From the NCBI GenBank assembly GCA_049840595.1, contig JASGKO010000004.1:124001-188000 (forward strand): a stretch of DNA of 64,000 nt, read 5' to 3'. The translations under genes and the position numbers were made by a program. The notes beneath the pieces are model-generated. The model made no database searches. It saw only the letters and a list, made by a program, of their open reading frames with translations, and was not told where the DNA came from. This DNA comes from JASGKO01 sp049840595. Lineage in GTDB: Bacteria > Verrucomicrobiota > Verrucomicrobiia > Chthoniobacterales > Chthoniobacteraceae. Below are positions 55,059 through 63,592 of the stretch, piece by piece. The number at the start of each line of letters is the position of its first letter. Position 1 is the stretch's first letter.

Positions 55059-55568
55059 ATGGATCAACTTAAAGCTATTTTCGACACCTTTGGCATCGAG
55101 TGGTGGCGCTTTATCGCCCAGTGCCTGCTTTTCCTCATCCTTTACACGGTGCTGAAGAAGAAGGCGTTTGGCCCGATTGTTGACATGCTCGAGCAGCGTC
55201 GTCGTCGCATTGAGGAAGGGCAGAAGAATGTAGAGAAGATCCAGCAGCAGCTCGCCGAGGCGGAAGCCCACTACAAGGAAATCATCGGCAAGGCCAATAC
55301 CGAGGCCCAGAAGTTGATTGACGAGGCGCACACCAGCGCCGCCGCCCTCTCCGAAAAGAAGGCGAAGGAAGCCCTCGCCGAAGCCGAGCGCATTATCGCC
55401 AAGGCGAACGAAGCGACTACCATGGAGCGCGATCGTCTGTTCGCCGAGCTCAAGCGCGAAGTCGGTCGCCTGGTGGTGGACACCACGGCCCGCGTCACCG
55501 GCAAAGTTCTCACTGCGGATGATCAGCGCCGCCTCTCGGAAGAGGCCGCGCGTGAGATTGCCGCCTAA
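55059..55568 (+). CDS. atpF: F0F1 ATP synthase subunit b
   Basis: Subunit b (169 residues) is the peripheral stalk holding F1 to F0. One N-terminal membrane helix (about 12-33, FIAQCLLFLILYTVL) is followed by a long charged coiled coil rich in Glu, Ala, Lys and Gln (EEGQKNVEKIQQQLAEAEA). Length is normal. It follows the atpE hairpin and precedes atpH by 20 bases. Only one b gene is present, so the stalk is presumably a homodimer. Confidence 0.95.
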   Translation: MDQLKAIFDTFGIEWWRFIAQCLLFLILYTVLKKKAFGPIVDMLEQRRRRIEEGQKNVEKIQQQLAEAEAHYKEIIGKANTEAQKLIDEAHTSAAALSEKKAKEALAEAERIIAKANEATTMERDRLFAELKREVGRLVVDTTARVTGKVLTADDQRRLSEEAAREIAA

Positions 55569-55588
55569 AACCCTCTCCGCCGGAAGTC

Positions 55589-55990
55589 ATGAAACTCTCG
55601 AAAGAATCCCGCAAGCTGGCCAAGCAGATGTATCAGGCGAGCTTTACCGATGGGCGGCTGGACAATGGTAAGATCCAGTCGCTGGCGGCTTCCGTCATTG
55701 AAAACAAGCCCCGCCACTTCGTGGAGGTGCTTAAAAGCTATCATCGCCTGATCCGGCTCGAAACTGAGCGTCACCATGCCCACATCGAGAGTGCGGCTCC
55801 GCTCGACAATGCGACCGTAGCTCAGATCACCAATGATCTGAAGACCCGTTTCGGTAGCGATCTTACCATCACTTTCTCTGTAAACCCCGAATTTATCGGA
55901 GGTCTGCGAATCAAGATTGGCAGCGACGTCTGGGATAACAGCGTCAAAAGCCGTTTGCAGCGCCTTCAAGACCAACTGACCCAAGCCTAA
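55589..55990 (+). CDS. atpH: F0F1 ATP synthase subunit delta, short form
   Basis: Delta joins the b stalk to the top of F1. At 133 residues this is clearly shorter than the usual 175-180. The C-terminal signature VNPEFIGGLRIKIGSDVWDN is intact and the N-terminal helical part is compressed (KLSKESRKLAKQMYQASF). The gene fits exactly between atpF (20 bases) and atpA (3 bases), so the short form is real and not a truncation by the frame breaks found elsewhere in the window. Confidence 0.92.
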   Translation: MKLSKESRKLAKQMYQASFTDGRLDNGKIQSLAASVIENKPRHFVEVLKSYHRLIRLETERHHAHIESAAPLDNATVAQITNDLKTRFGSDLTITFSVNPEFIGGLRIKIGSDVWDNSVKSRLQRLQDQLTQA

Positions 55991-55993
55991 CCC

Positions 55994-57521
55994 ATGAGCA
56001 CGATACTTCAGGAACTCGAAACCAAGATTTCGGAAATCAAAACCACTTCCGCGCGGACGAATGTCGGCGTGGTTCGCGAAGTGGGCGACGGCGTGGCCAA
56101 GGTTGAAGGACTGAGCGACGTCATGCTCAACGAGATGATCGAATTTCCCGGCGGCGTCTATGGTCTGGCGCTCAACCTCGAAGAGACCGAGGTTGGCTGC
56201 ATTCTCCTCGGCAGCGGTGAAGGCATCGGCGAAGGCAGCGAAGTCCGTACCACCGGCAAGCTTCTCTCCGTCCCCGTCGGCATGGGCCTGCTCGGCCGTG
56301 TAGTGGACGCCCTCGGCCGCCCCGTTGATGGCAAGGGGCCGATCAAGTCGGACGTTTCCTATCCCGTGGACAAAATGGCCCCGGGCATCATCAAGCGTAA
56401 ATCTGTCTCCCAGCCCGTGCAGACCGGCATCATGGCCATCGACGCGATGATTCCGATTGGCCGCGGCCAGCGTGAATTGATCATCGGCGATCGTGCGACT
56501 GGCAAGACGACCATCGCCATCGACACCATCATCAACCAGGCCAAGATCAACCGCCAGAACGAAGGCAAGCCCGGTTTCCGCCCGCTCTATTCCATCTACG
56601 TCGGCATCGGCCAGAAGAGCTCGAACATCGCCCGCGCCATCGGCGTGCTTGAGGCGAATGGCGCCATGCCTTATACGATCATCGTCACCGCCCCGGCCTC
56701 CGATTCGGTGACCAACCAGTACATCGCCCCCTTCTCCGGTTGCTCGATGGGTGAGTGGTTCATGGACAACGGTATGGACGCCCTCATCGTTTATGATGAT
56801 CTGTCCAAGCAGGCTGTCGCCTACCGTCAGATTTCTCTCGTGCTGAAGCGTCCTTCCGGTCGTGAAGCCTATCCTGGCGACGTGTTCTATCTCCACTCCC
56901 GCCTGCTTGAGCGCAGCGCCCGCGTGAATGAGGAGAATGGCAATGGCTCGCTCACCGCGCTCCCGATCGTCGAGACCCAGGCGGGCGACGTATCCGCCTA
57001 CATTCCGACCAACGTGATCTCGATCACCGACGGCCAGGTCTATCTCGAAACCGATCTCTTCTACCAAGGCATCCGCCCGGCGATCTCGGTCGGTCTCTCG
57101 GTCAGCCGCGTCGGTTCCTCGGCGCAGATCAAGGCCACCAAGCAGGTCGCCGGCAAGATCAAGGGCGACCTCGCCCAGTTCCGCGAACTGGCGGCCTTCG
57201 CCCAGTTCGGTTCCGATCTCGACGCCCGCACCAAGCAGCAGCTCGACCGTGGCCAGCGCATCGTCGAACTCTTCAAACAGTCCCAGGTACAGCCCGCTGC
57301 CCATCGAGCAGCAGGTCGCCGTCCTCTGGAGCATGCAGAACGGTTATCTGGACGAAGTCCCGGTCGCCCGGGTCAAGGAATTCCAGACCAAGCTGCTCGA
57401 ATTCCTCATCACCCGCAAGGAAACCGTCCTCAACGCCCTGCTCGACAAGGGGCAGATTGACGATGACGTGAAGGGCCAGCTCAAGGCGGCCCTCGATGAA
57501 TTCAAGACCATCTTCCGCTAA
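55994..57521 (+). CDS. atpA: F0F1 ATP synthase subunit alpha, frame break near 57284-57290
   Basis: Alpha forms the non-catalytic sites of the F1 hexamer. The P-loop is GDRATGKTTIAIDT near residue 170, and the family signature PAISVGLSVSRVG is present. At 57284-57290 (CAGGTAC) one extra base breaks the frame. Deleting one G gives FKQSQYSPLPIEQQVAVLW and a normal C-terminus to TAA at 57519. Corrected length is 508 residues. The break cuts a conserved domain of an essential enzyme, so it is very probably an error. Confidence 0.97.
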
Positions 57522-57533
57522 TCTCCTTCCCTC

Positions 57534-58394
57534 ATGGCAGCGAACACCCGAGATATCCGACGCCGCATCAAGTCGGTCAAGAATACGGCGCAAATCACCA
57601 AGGCCATGCAAATGGTCGCGGCGGCGAAGATGCGCAAGGCGCAGCTGGCCGCTCTGGCCGGTCGCCCCTACAGCGATTTGCTCTCCCGGGTGCTGGGCTC
57701 GCTGGCCGAGCGCGTGGATACCTCGCTGAGCCCGCTCCTGGAAGTGCGCCCGGTGAAAAATGAGCTCCTGCTCGTCATCAGCACCGACAAAGGCCTCTGC
57801 GGCGCGTTGAATACCAACCTCTTCCGCGAAATCGGCGCGCAAAACAAGGACGGGGCCCAGATTGTCACCGCCGGTCGCAAGGCCTCGCAATTCGCCGCCC
57901 GCAGCCGGAAGAACCTGATCGCCGATTTCGAGATCAAGGACACCTTCACCATCGCCGAGACCAAGGCCATCTCGAAGCTTCTGATCCAGAAGTTCCTCTC
58001 TGGCGAGGTTGATCAGGTGAGCGTCCTCTCGACGAAGTTCATCAACACCCTCAACCAGCAGCCGCTGCTGGAAAAGCTGCTCCCGCTCGATCCGGAGACG
58101 CTGCCCAAGGCTTCCGCCCACGCCAAGGCCGATGGCAGCGTGTTCACCTTCGAGCCGGGTGAGGAGGAAGTGCTCGCGTCCTTGCTCCCGCATTACCTGC
58201 ACTACCAGGTTTACCAGAAGTTTCTCGACGCCCGCGCCTCGGAACACAGCGCCCGCATGGTCGCGATGAAAAACGCGACCGACAACGCCAAGCAACTCAT
58301 CAAGGATCTCACCCTCGAATACAACAAGGTTCGCCAGGCTGGCATCACGACCGAACTCCTCGAAATTACCACCGCGCAAATGGCGGCCTCCTAA
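57534..58394 (+). CDS. atpG: F0F1 ATP synthase subunit gamma
   Basis: Gamma (286 residues) is the rotor shaft. The N-terminal helix NTRDIRRRIKSVKNTAQITKAM and the C-terminal helix with RMVAMKNATDNAKQLIKDLTLEYNK are the two conserved coiled-coil strands; STDKGLCGALN is the family signature. Length is normal. It lies 12 bases after atpA and 21 before atpD. Confidence 0.96.
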   Translation: MAANTRDIRRRIKSVKNTAQITKAMQMVAAAKMRKAQLAALAGRPYSDLLSRVLGSLAERVDTSLSPLLEVRPVKNELLLVISTDKGLCGALNTNLFREIGAQNKDGAQIVTAGRKASQFAARSRKNLIADFEIKDTFTIAETKAISKLLIQKFLSGEVDQVSVLSTKFINTLNQQPLLEKLLPLDPETLPKASAHAKADGSVFTFEPGEEEVLASLLPHYLHYQVYQKFLDARASEHSARMVAMKNATDNAKQLIKDLTLEYNKVRQAGITTELLEITTAQMAAS

Positions 58395-58415
58395 TCGCTC
58401 AATCCAACCGAAACT

Positions 58416-59843
58416 ATGTCAACTCTAACTGCCAATTCCAATCAGGGGGTGATCATCCAGGTGATCGGTCCCGTCGTGGACGTTGATTTCACCGGCGCCG
58501 CTGAATTGCCCAAGATTTACGAAGCACTTGAGATCGAGTTCGAAGTCGCCGGCGAAGCCCGCCGCGTCGTCTTCGAGGTCCAGCAGCACCTCGGTGAAAG
58601 CTGGGTCCGCGCCATCGCGATGTCCTCGACCGAGGGCCTGAAGCGCGGCCTCAAGATCAACGCCACCGGCGCTCCGATCTCGGTGCCCGTCGGCGAAGGC
58701 GTCCTCGGACGTATCTTCAACGTCACCGGTGATCCGGTGGACGAGCGCGGCCCGGTTCCCTACACCAAGAAATATCCCATCCATCGCGAGGCTCCTCCGC
58801 TCGTTGAGCAGGATACCAAGGCCCACATCCTCGAGACCGGTATCAAGGTCATTGACTTGATCTGCCCTTTCATTAAAGGCGGTAAAGCCGGAGCCTTCGG
58901 TGGCGCCGGCGTCGGCAAGACCGTTGTCATCCTCGAGCTCATTAACAACATTGCCAAGGCGCACGGCGGCTTCTCCGTCTTCGCCGGCGTGGGCGAGCGT
59001 TCCCGCGAGGGCAACGATCTTTACCATGAAATGTCCGACGCGGGCGTCATCAACCAGAAGGACCTCAGCAAGTCCAAGGTGGCGCTGGTTTACGGCCAGA
59101 TGAACGAACCTCCCGGCGCCCGTCTCCGCGTTGCGCTCTCCGGTCTCGCCATGGCGGAATACTTCCGCGACGAGAAGAACCAGGACGTGCTCCTCTTCAT
59201 CGACAACATTTTCCGCTTCTCGCAGGCGGGCGCTGAAGTCTCCGCGCTCCTCGGTCGCACGCCGAGCGCCGTCGGTTACCAGCCCACCCTCGCCGCCGAA
59301 ATGGGCGGTCTCCAGGAGCGCATCACCTCCACCACCAAGGGGTCCATCACCTCGGTGCAGGCGGTTTACGTGCCCGCGGATGACTTGACCGATCCGGCCC
59401 CGGCGAACACCTTCGCGCACCTCGACTCGACCATCGTGCTCGAGCGCTCGATCGCGGAACTCGGCATCTACCCGGCGGTGGATCCGCTCGCCTCCGTTTC
59501 CAAGGCGCTCGCGCCGGAAGTGGTGGGCGAGGAACACTATGCCGTCGCCCGTGGCGTGCAAAAAGTGCTCCAGCGCTACAAGGAACTGCAGGACATCATC
59601 GCGATTCTTGGCATGGACGAACTTTCGCCCGAGGACAAGCTCACGGTGTATCGCGCCCGTAAGATCCAGCGCTTCCTGTCCCAGCCGTTCCACGTCGCCG
59701 AAGTCTTCACCGGCACCCCCGGCCAGTATGTGCCGATCGCCGAAACCGTCCGCGGCTTCAAGGAAATCCTTGAGGGCAAGCATGATGAAGTGCCGGAAGG
59801 CAACTTCTACATGAAGGGCGGCATCGACATGATCCGCGAATAA
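58416..59843 (+). CDS. atpD: F0F1 ATP synthase subunit beta
   Basis: Beta (475 residues) carries the catalytic sites. The Walker A loop is GGAGVGKTVVILELI near residue 165, the catalytic glutamate lies in AGVGERSREGNDLYHEM, and DELSPEDKLTVYRARKIQRF is in the C-terminal region. The frame is intact and the length normal. It follows atpG and precedes atpC by 14 bases. Confidence 0.98.
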   Translation: MSTLTANSNQGVIIQVIGPVVDVDFTGAAELPKIYEALEIEFEVAGEARRVVFEVQQHLGESWVRAIAMSSTEGLKRGLKINATGAPISVPVGEGVLGRIFNVTGDPVDERGPVPYTKKYPIHREAPPLVEQDTKAHILETGIKVIDLICPFIKGGKAGAFGGAGVGKTVVILELINNIAKAHGGFSVFAGVGERSREGNDLYHEMSDAGVINQKDLSKSKVALVYGQMNEPPGARLRVALSGLAMAEYFRDEKNQDVLLFIDNIFRFSQAGAEVSALLGRTPSAVGYQPTLAAEMGGLQERITSTTKGSITSVQAVYVPADDLTDPAPANTFAHLDSTIVLERSIAELGIYPAVDPLASVSKALAPEVVGEEHYAVARGVQKVLQRYKELQDIIAILGMDELSPEDKLTVYRARKIQRFLSQPFHVAEVFTGTPGQYVPIAETVRGFKEILEGKHDEVPEGNFYMKGGIDMIRE

Positions 59844-59857
59844 GCGGGACCCGAGCC

Positions 59858-60301
59858 ATGGCTACATTCCAACTCGAAATCGTCACCCCGGAAGGGCTGA
59901 TTTTCCCGAAGAAAGATTCGGACGGAAAAATCGGCTCCAAGGATGTGGACTTCCTCATCCTTCCCGGCAGCGAGGGCGAAATGGGCGTCTATGCGGGCCA
60001 TACCCCGCTCATGACCCAGTTGAAGCCCGGCGAGCTCGTCTTTACCCAGAACGGCAGGGAAACTGTGATGGCCGTGGGCGAGGGGTTCGTGGAGGTGACG
60101 CAGGACGCCGTGGCGATCCTCACCGACATGGCCCTTGAAGCCGACGACATCGACGAAGCCGTGGCCAAAGACGCCATTGCCCGCGCCGAAGCCGCCTTGC
60201 AAAACCAGATCGCCGACGACCACGAAGTGGCCACCGTCAACGCCAGCCTCCAAAAGTCCCTGGCCCAGATCAAGGTCAAGCACCGCACGGCCAAGAAATA
60301 A
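59858..60301 (+). CDS. atpC: F0F1 ATP synthase subunit epsilon
   Basis: Epsilon (147 residues) sits at the foot of the rotor and restrains ATP hydrolysis. The N-terminal beta-sandwich (about 1-90) includes LEIVTPEGLIF, LPGSEGEMGVYAGHTPLMTQLKPG and VGEGFVEVTQDAVAILTD. A C-terminal helical hairpin follows (ARAEAALQNQI). It is the last gene of the operon, ahead of a strong terminator. Confidence 0.96.
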   Translation: MATFQLEIVTPEGLIFPKKDSDGKIGSKDVDFLILPGSEGEMGVYAGHTPLMTQLKPGELVFTQNGRETVMAVGEGFVEVTQDAVAILTDMALEADDIDEAVAKDAIARAEAALQNQIADDHEVATVNASLQKSLAQIKVKHRTAKK

Positions 60302-60323
60302 CGCCTCGCGAAGCAAAAATTTG

Positions 60324-60352
60324 AAAGGCGGTCCGCAAGGGCCGCCTTTTTT
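60324..60352 (+). terminator. Rho-independent terminator of the ATP synthase operon
   Basis: AAAGGCGGTCC (60324-60334), the GCAA tetraloop and GGGCCGCCTTT (60339-60349) form a stable stem with one G-U pair, followed by TTT. It lies 23 bases after the atpC stop. Confidence 0.9.
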
Positions 60353-60581
60353 ACGTTTTCCCATCGCGAAATCCCTGCCGGGTCTGATGTTTATGGGTGG
60401 TCATGACGATTCGAGATTCGGAGCCATGGGATGGGGCCAAACTGAGGGCTGAGGCCGTGCTTGCTGGCCAAGTGACTGGGGATGATCGTCCGGTGAAAAT
60501 GCTTTGATCCGGCGGAAAGTGAATTGACGTGGGGGTGCTGGTGGGGAAATAAGCAGGCGGGCACTACCAGTCGGCCATCGG

Positions 60582-60600
60582 CCGCCGGTTGGCGGGCTTT
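60582..60600 (+). terminator. GC hairpin with T-run just ahead of the first tandem paralogue
   Basis: CCGCC (60582-60586), loop GGTT and GGCGG (60591-60595) are followed by GCTTTTCTT, a small terminator-like structure 29 bases before the ATG at 60629. It could attenuate that gene or end a non-coding transcript. The region 60353-60581 shows no gene. Confidence 0.45.
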
Positions 60601-60628
60601 TCTTATCAATCCCAAGCTTGTTTTACTT

Positions 60629-61231
60629 ATGAAGGCATTCATCGCATCGTTGTTGATTCTGATCGCGGGCTTCATCACCACCGCCTCGGCGGTTACTTAT
60701 CCCAGCTTCCTCGTGACCGTGAACGGCACGATTACCTACACCACCGGCATCGCGTCGAGCGGGACGACCGATTTTAGCAAGGCCCGCACGCATGCCGATC
60801 TGATCACCAACCAGAAGCTTTATGCCGAGTTTGGCGTGCAGCCGGGGGACTATGCGCTGATTTTCGATTTGAATACCTTTTACCTGGAATTCATTCCGCG
60901 CAGCGCCTCGTCGTCGCTGTCCACCATCGTCGTCTTTAAGGTGACTACATTTACCGGAGGTTCGATCAACGGGAGCACGGGGATTTACTTGAGCCAGAAT
61001 GTGGTGGCCTCCAGCACCGATGCGGATGGCACCTACTTCCAGAACACGGCGGGCTATTGCATTAGCAAGTTGTTTTACAAACCTTCCACACTGACTAACT
61101 TTTCCACTGCGTATATCAAGGGTATGGACATGAAGGTCACCACCGGGGGCTACACCAGCACTTCCACGGTGAAGCAGCCGCCGATCATGCTGCACATCGT
61201 CACCGGCAAGACCTTCACGCAGGGCACCTAG
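60629..61231 (+). CDS. Exported protein of a tandem three-copy family (copy 1)
   Basis: This protein of 200 residues has a signal peptide (MKAFIASLLILIAGFITTAS). The mature part shares blocks with the next two genes: KLYAEFGVQPGDYALIF, LEFIPRSASSSLS, SSTDADGTYFQNTAG and HIVTGKTFTQ at the C-terminus. No cysteine pair, membrane helix or sorting tail is seen after the signal, and I recognise no known family. The predicted fold is all-beta. The three copies in a row point to duplication and perhaps diverging surface or periplasmic roles. Confidence 0.7.
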   Translation: MKAFIASLLILIAGFITTASAVTYPSFLVTVNGTITYTTGIASSGTTDFSKARTHADLITNQKLYAEFGVQPGDYALIFDLNTFYLEFIPRSASSSLSTIVVFKVTTFTGGSINGSTGIYLSQNVVASSTDADGTYFQNTAGYCISKLFYKPSTLTNFSTAYIKGMDMKVTTGGYTSTSTVKQPPIMLHIVTGKTFTQGT

Positions 61232-61347
61232 CTGCGGGGCCCCGAATCCAATTTGCACCTGGTCGCATCCCCTCGTCTGCAAAATTGTAATTCACCGGGC
61301 GAATGGCGGAGCTTGAGATGGCAGACAATATTGGGATACTTGCGGCC

Positions 61348-61944
61348 ATGAAAACTCTCGTGGCTGGTTTCTTCTTGCTCGTTTCCGGGGTCGTCGCTTC
61401 CATTGCCAGCTCGCCGCCCGACTTCTACGTCACTGTCTATGGCAAGGTCGATTTCACCAGCGGCTACCCCAGTGGGGGCGCTGATGTGAGCCACACTCAC
61501 ATCCAGCACACCCCGGTTTCCAACAACAGCCTGTATTCGGAGTTTGGCCTGCTCAAGCAGGACTACGCGCTGGTCTTTAGCCTCACGGACCAAGCGCTCG
61601 AGTTCATTCCCCGCAGTGCCTCCTCGGGCCTGTCCAAAGTCGTGGCGATCAAGCTTGGCGCTGGCAATCCAGCCATCGCGCTGGAGAGCACAACTGCCAT
61701 CGAGGAGTTTCAGGAAGACGTCTCCTCCACCACTGATGCGGACGGCACCTACCTCAAAGGAACTGTCGGGCGTCTCGTCGGCGTGGCGAAAATTAAAAAA
61801 TCCACCTTGGCGAATTATCTCACGTCGCAGATTACAGGGGTGAAGGGCACCATTTACTCGACGGGCTACAGCAGTTCCACCGTCAGCGACCCGCCCGTCA
61901 CCATCCACCTTGTCACCGGCAACTTCTTTACCCAGGGCACCTAG
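61348..61944 (+). CDS. Exported protein of the tandem family (copy 2)
   Basis: This protein of 198 residues has a signal peptide (MKTLVAGFFLLVSGVVAS). The shared blocks read SLYSEFGLLKQDYALVF, LEFIPRSASSGLSKVV, STTDADGTYLKGTVG and HLVTGNFFTQGT. The start at 61348 is chosen for the signal peptide. It is separated from copy 1 by 116 bases without a clear terminator, so the genes may share a transcript or each have its own promoter. Function is unknown. Confidence 0.7.
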   Translation: MKTLVAGFFLLVSGVVASIASSPPDFYVTVYGKVDFTSGYPSGGADVSHTHIQHTPVSNNSLYSEFGLLKQDYALVFSLTDQALEFIPRSASSGLSKVVAIKLGAGNPAIALESTTAIEEFQEDVSSTTDADGTYLKGTVGRLVGVAKIKKSTLANYLTSQITGVKGTIYSTGYSSSTVSDPPVTIHLVTGNFFTQGT

Positions 61945-62041
61945 GATGGGAGCCAGCGGGCGCGGGTGGGAATGCAGCGCCGCGCGGCGGGCCGTTCCCG
62001 GTTCTTTACAGGCCGCTCCTTTCAGGGTAACAACGGGTTCC

Positions 62042-62638
62042 ATGAAAGCATTTATGGGATTTCTTTTCCTCGTGCTGGCGGGCTTGGGTTCACGGGCGCT
62101 CGCGGCCACGCCGGACTTCCTCGCCACGGTCAGCGGCACCATTAGCTACACCGTCAATCTCCCCAGCAGCGGCAACGACATCCGCCAGGTCCGAATCCAG
62201 ACGGTGACGATTACCAACGCGAAGCTCTACGCCGAATTCGGTGTGCTCTCCGGCAACTACGCGCTGGTGATGAGCCGGACGGATCAGGCGCTGGAATTCG
62301 TCCCCCGGAGCGCCTCCTCCGGGCTCTCCAAGGTCGTCGTCTTCAGCGAGGGGAGCGCCGCCGCCATCGCCATCCAGGGCAGCACCGGCGTGGAGAAATT
62401 CCAGGACAACCTCACCTCAAGCACCGATGCCGATGGCACCTATTTTCAAGCCACCACCGGCCTGATGGTGGGCAAAATCCTCAACAAACCATCCTCCCTG
62501 GCCGACAGCACCAGCCTCGTCGGCCTCGGCTGGGACTACCAGCTTTACGCCGTCGGCTACACTGGCAATTCCAGCAACCCCACGGCACCGATAAAAATGC
62601 ACGTGACCACCGGCGCAGCATTCACCCAGCAGCCGTGA
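62042..62638 (+). CDS. Exported protein of the tandem family (copy 3)
   Basis: This protein of 198 residues has a signal peptide (MKAFMGFLFLVLAGLGSRAL, cleavage after AA). The shared blocks read KLYAEFGVLSGNYALVM, LEFVPRSASSGLSKVVV, SSTDADGTYFQATTG and HVTTGAAFTQ. The start at 62042 is chosen for the signal peptide; the frame is open further upstream, into copy 2. It differs most in the middle and near the C-terminus (YAVGYTGNSSNP). Function is unknown. Confidence 0.7.
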   Translation: MKAFMGFLFLVLAGLGSRALAATPDFLATVSGTISYTVNLPSSGNDIRQVRIQTVTITNAKLYAEFGVLSGNYALVMSRTDQALEFVPRSASSGLSKVVVFSEGSAAAIAIQGSTGVEKFQDNLTSSTDADGTYFQATTGLMVGKILNKPSSLADSTSLVGLGWDYQLYAVGYTGNSSNPTAPIKMHVTTGAAFTQQP

Positions 62639-62860
62639 CCCCCCCCGGTCGGCTAATCAATCGCGCCAGCCGCAACGCGAAGGTTGCGCACGATGTGGGC
62701 CGATGCGACGATGCAGATGGATTCCCGGTATGATTTCTACGAACGGTCTGTAAGAAAAGAGGTTGGAGCTTGCCATTGACAGTAGCGATGTATTTCCGAA
62801 GAAGAGGAAAGAAGCCCGTGCTGACTATTAAGAGTCCATGCGGTTGTCAGTGGAGTAAGA

Positions 62861-63094
62861 GTGTCAATAGTAAGATCCGACCCCTGCCTCCTCAACCGGA
62901 CCCCGCGCAACGGCGAAACCGTCATTGCCCGCACCGTCCACGGCGATGTCATGTGCAAGCTCTACCAGTCCCGATCCGGCGTGGTCGTCCTCTCCAGTTG
63001 GAACCCCGCCTATCCTCCCATCGAAATCCCCCGCGAAGAAATCGCCTGGATCTACCCCGTCGCCCAAGTCATCCAAAACCTGCTGAAGGATTGA
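62861..63094 (+). pseudogene. Remnant of an S24/LexA-type peptidase (phage-repressor-like) C-terminus
   Basis: The 77 codons from a GTG match the end of S24 peptidase domains: PRNGETVIARTVHGDV, then CKLYQ with the likely catalytic lysine, VVLSSWNPAYPPIEI and a closing hydrophobic strand IAWIYPVAQVIQ. The part with the catalytic serine and the DNA-binding head is missing. A stop codon closes the frame 39 bases upstream, and 62639-62860 holds no recognisable head. It is most likely a decayed repressor gene. It ends three bases before the next gene. Confidence 0.6.
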
Positions 63095-63097
63095 CCC

Positions 63098-63592
63098 ATG
63101 AAACTCGCCGCCCTCGCCTTGTTATCCCTTACCCTTTCCGCTTTCGCTCACGACCCCAACCACGGCGACGCCAAACTGGTTAGCGACGGTCTCGACGTCT
63201 TCAGCAAGCCCACCCCGAAACCTGAGCCCACTTTGGATCCGCTTGCCCAAAAGCTCAGTGCGATCCATGCCGTCCAGCTCCGTGGCCTGGTCCTCTCTGT
63301 CCTGCCGAATGGCCGCGATGTCATCGTGGACTGTCCGGAGACCTTCGGCGATCACAGCCCCTCCTTTCGTCCGACCCTCTACACCGGCACCGAATCCCAG
63401 GTGATCGACTACAACCTGGTGCCTGGCGGACGCGTCTTCGGCACCTTCCTGCTCAAAACCCCCGCCGCCATGGGCCAGCTCGCCGATGGCGACCCGATCA
63501 GCGTTGTCGCCCTCTCCACGAACCAACTCTACCGCGACGGCATCAACACTTTCCATTCCTACGCCGTCCTAGTCCTCGCGCCGGCGGACTAG
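63098..63592 (+). CDS. Small exported protein of unknown function
   Basis: This protein of 164 residues has a signal peptide (MKLAALALLSLTLSAFA, cleavage before HDPNHGD). The mature N-terminus is His/Asp-rich and followed by a proline-rich linker (SKPTPKPEPT) and a compact domain (about 55-164) with GLVLSVLPNGRDVIVDCPE. It has a single cysteine and no membrane helix. The three-base gap to the S24 remnant suggests it once shared, or still shares, that transcript. I do not recognise the family. Confidence 0.6.
   Translation: MKLAALALLSLTLSAFAHDPNHGDAKLVSDGLDVFSKPTPKPEPTLDPLAQKLSAIHAVQLRGLVLSVLPNGRDVIVDCPETFGDHSPSFRPTLYTGTESQVIDYNLVPGGRVFGTFLLKTPAAMGQLADGDPISVVALSTNQLYRDGINTFHSYAVLVLAPAD

Noticed and set aside
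32625..57290. Programmed ribosomal frameshifting in secA and atpA
   Set aside because: No slippery heptamer, stop codon or downstream pseudoknot is evident, these genes are not known to use it, and six other unrelated genes in the window are broken in the same way.
61232..62041. A CRISPR or other regular repeat array suggested by the recurring sequence blocks
   Set aside because: The similarity is at protein level between paralogous genes about 700 bases apart; no short direct repeats with spacers are present.
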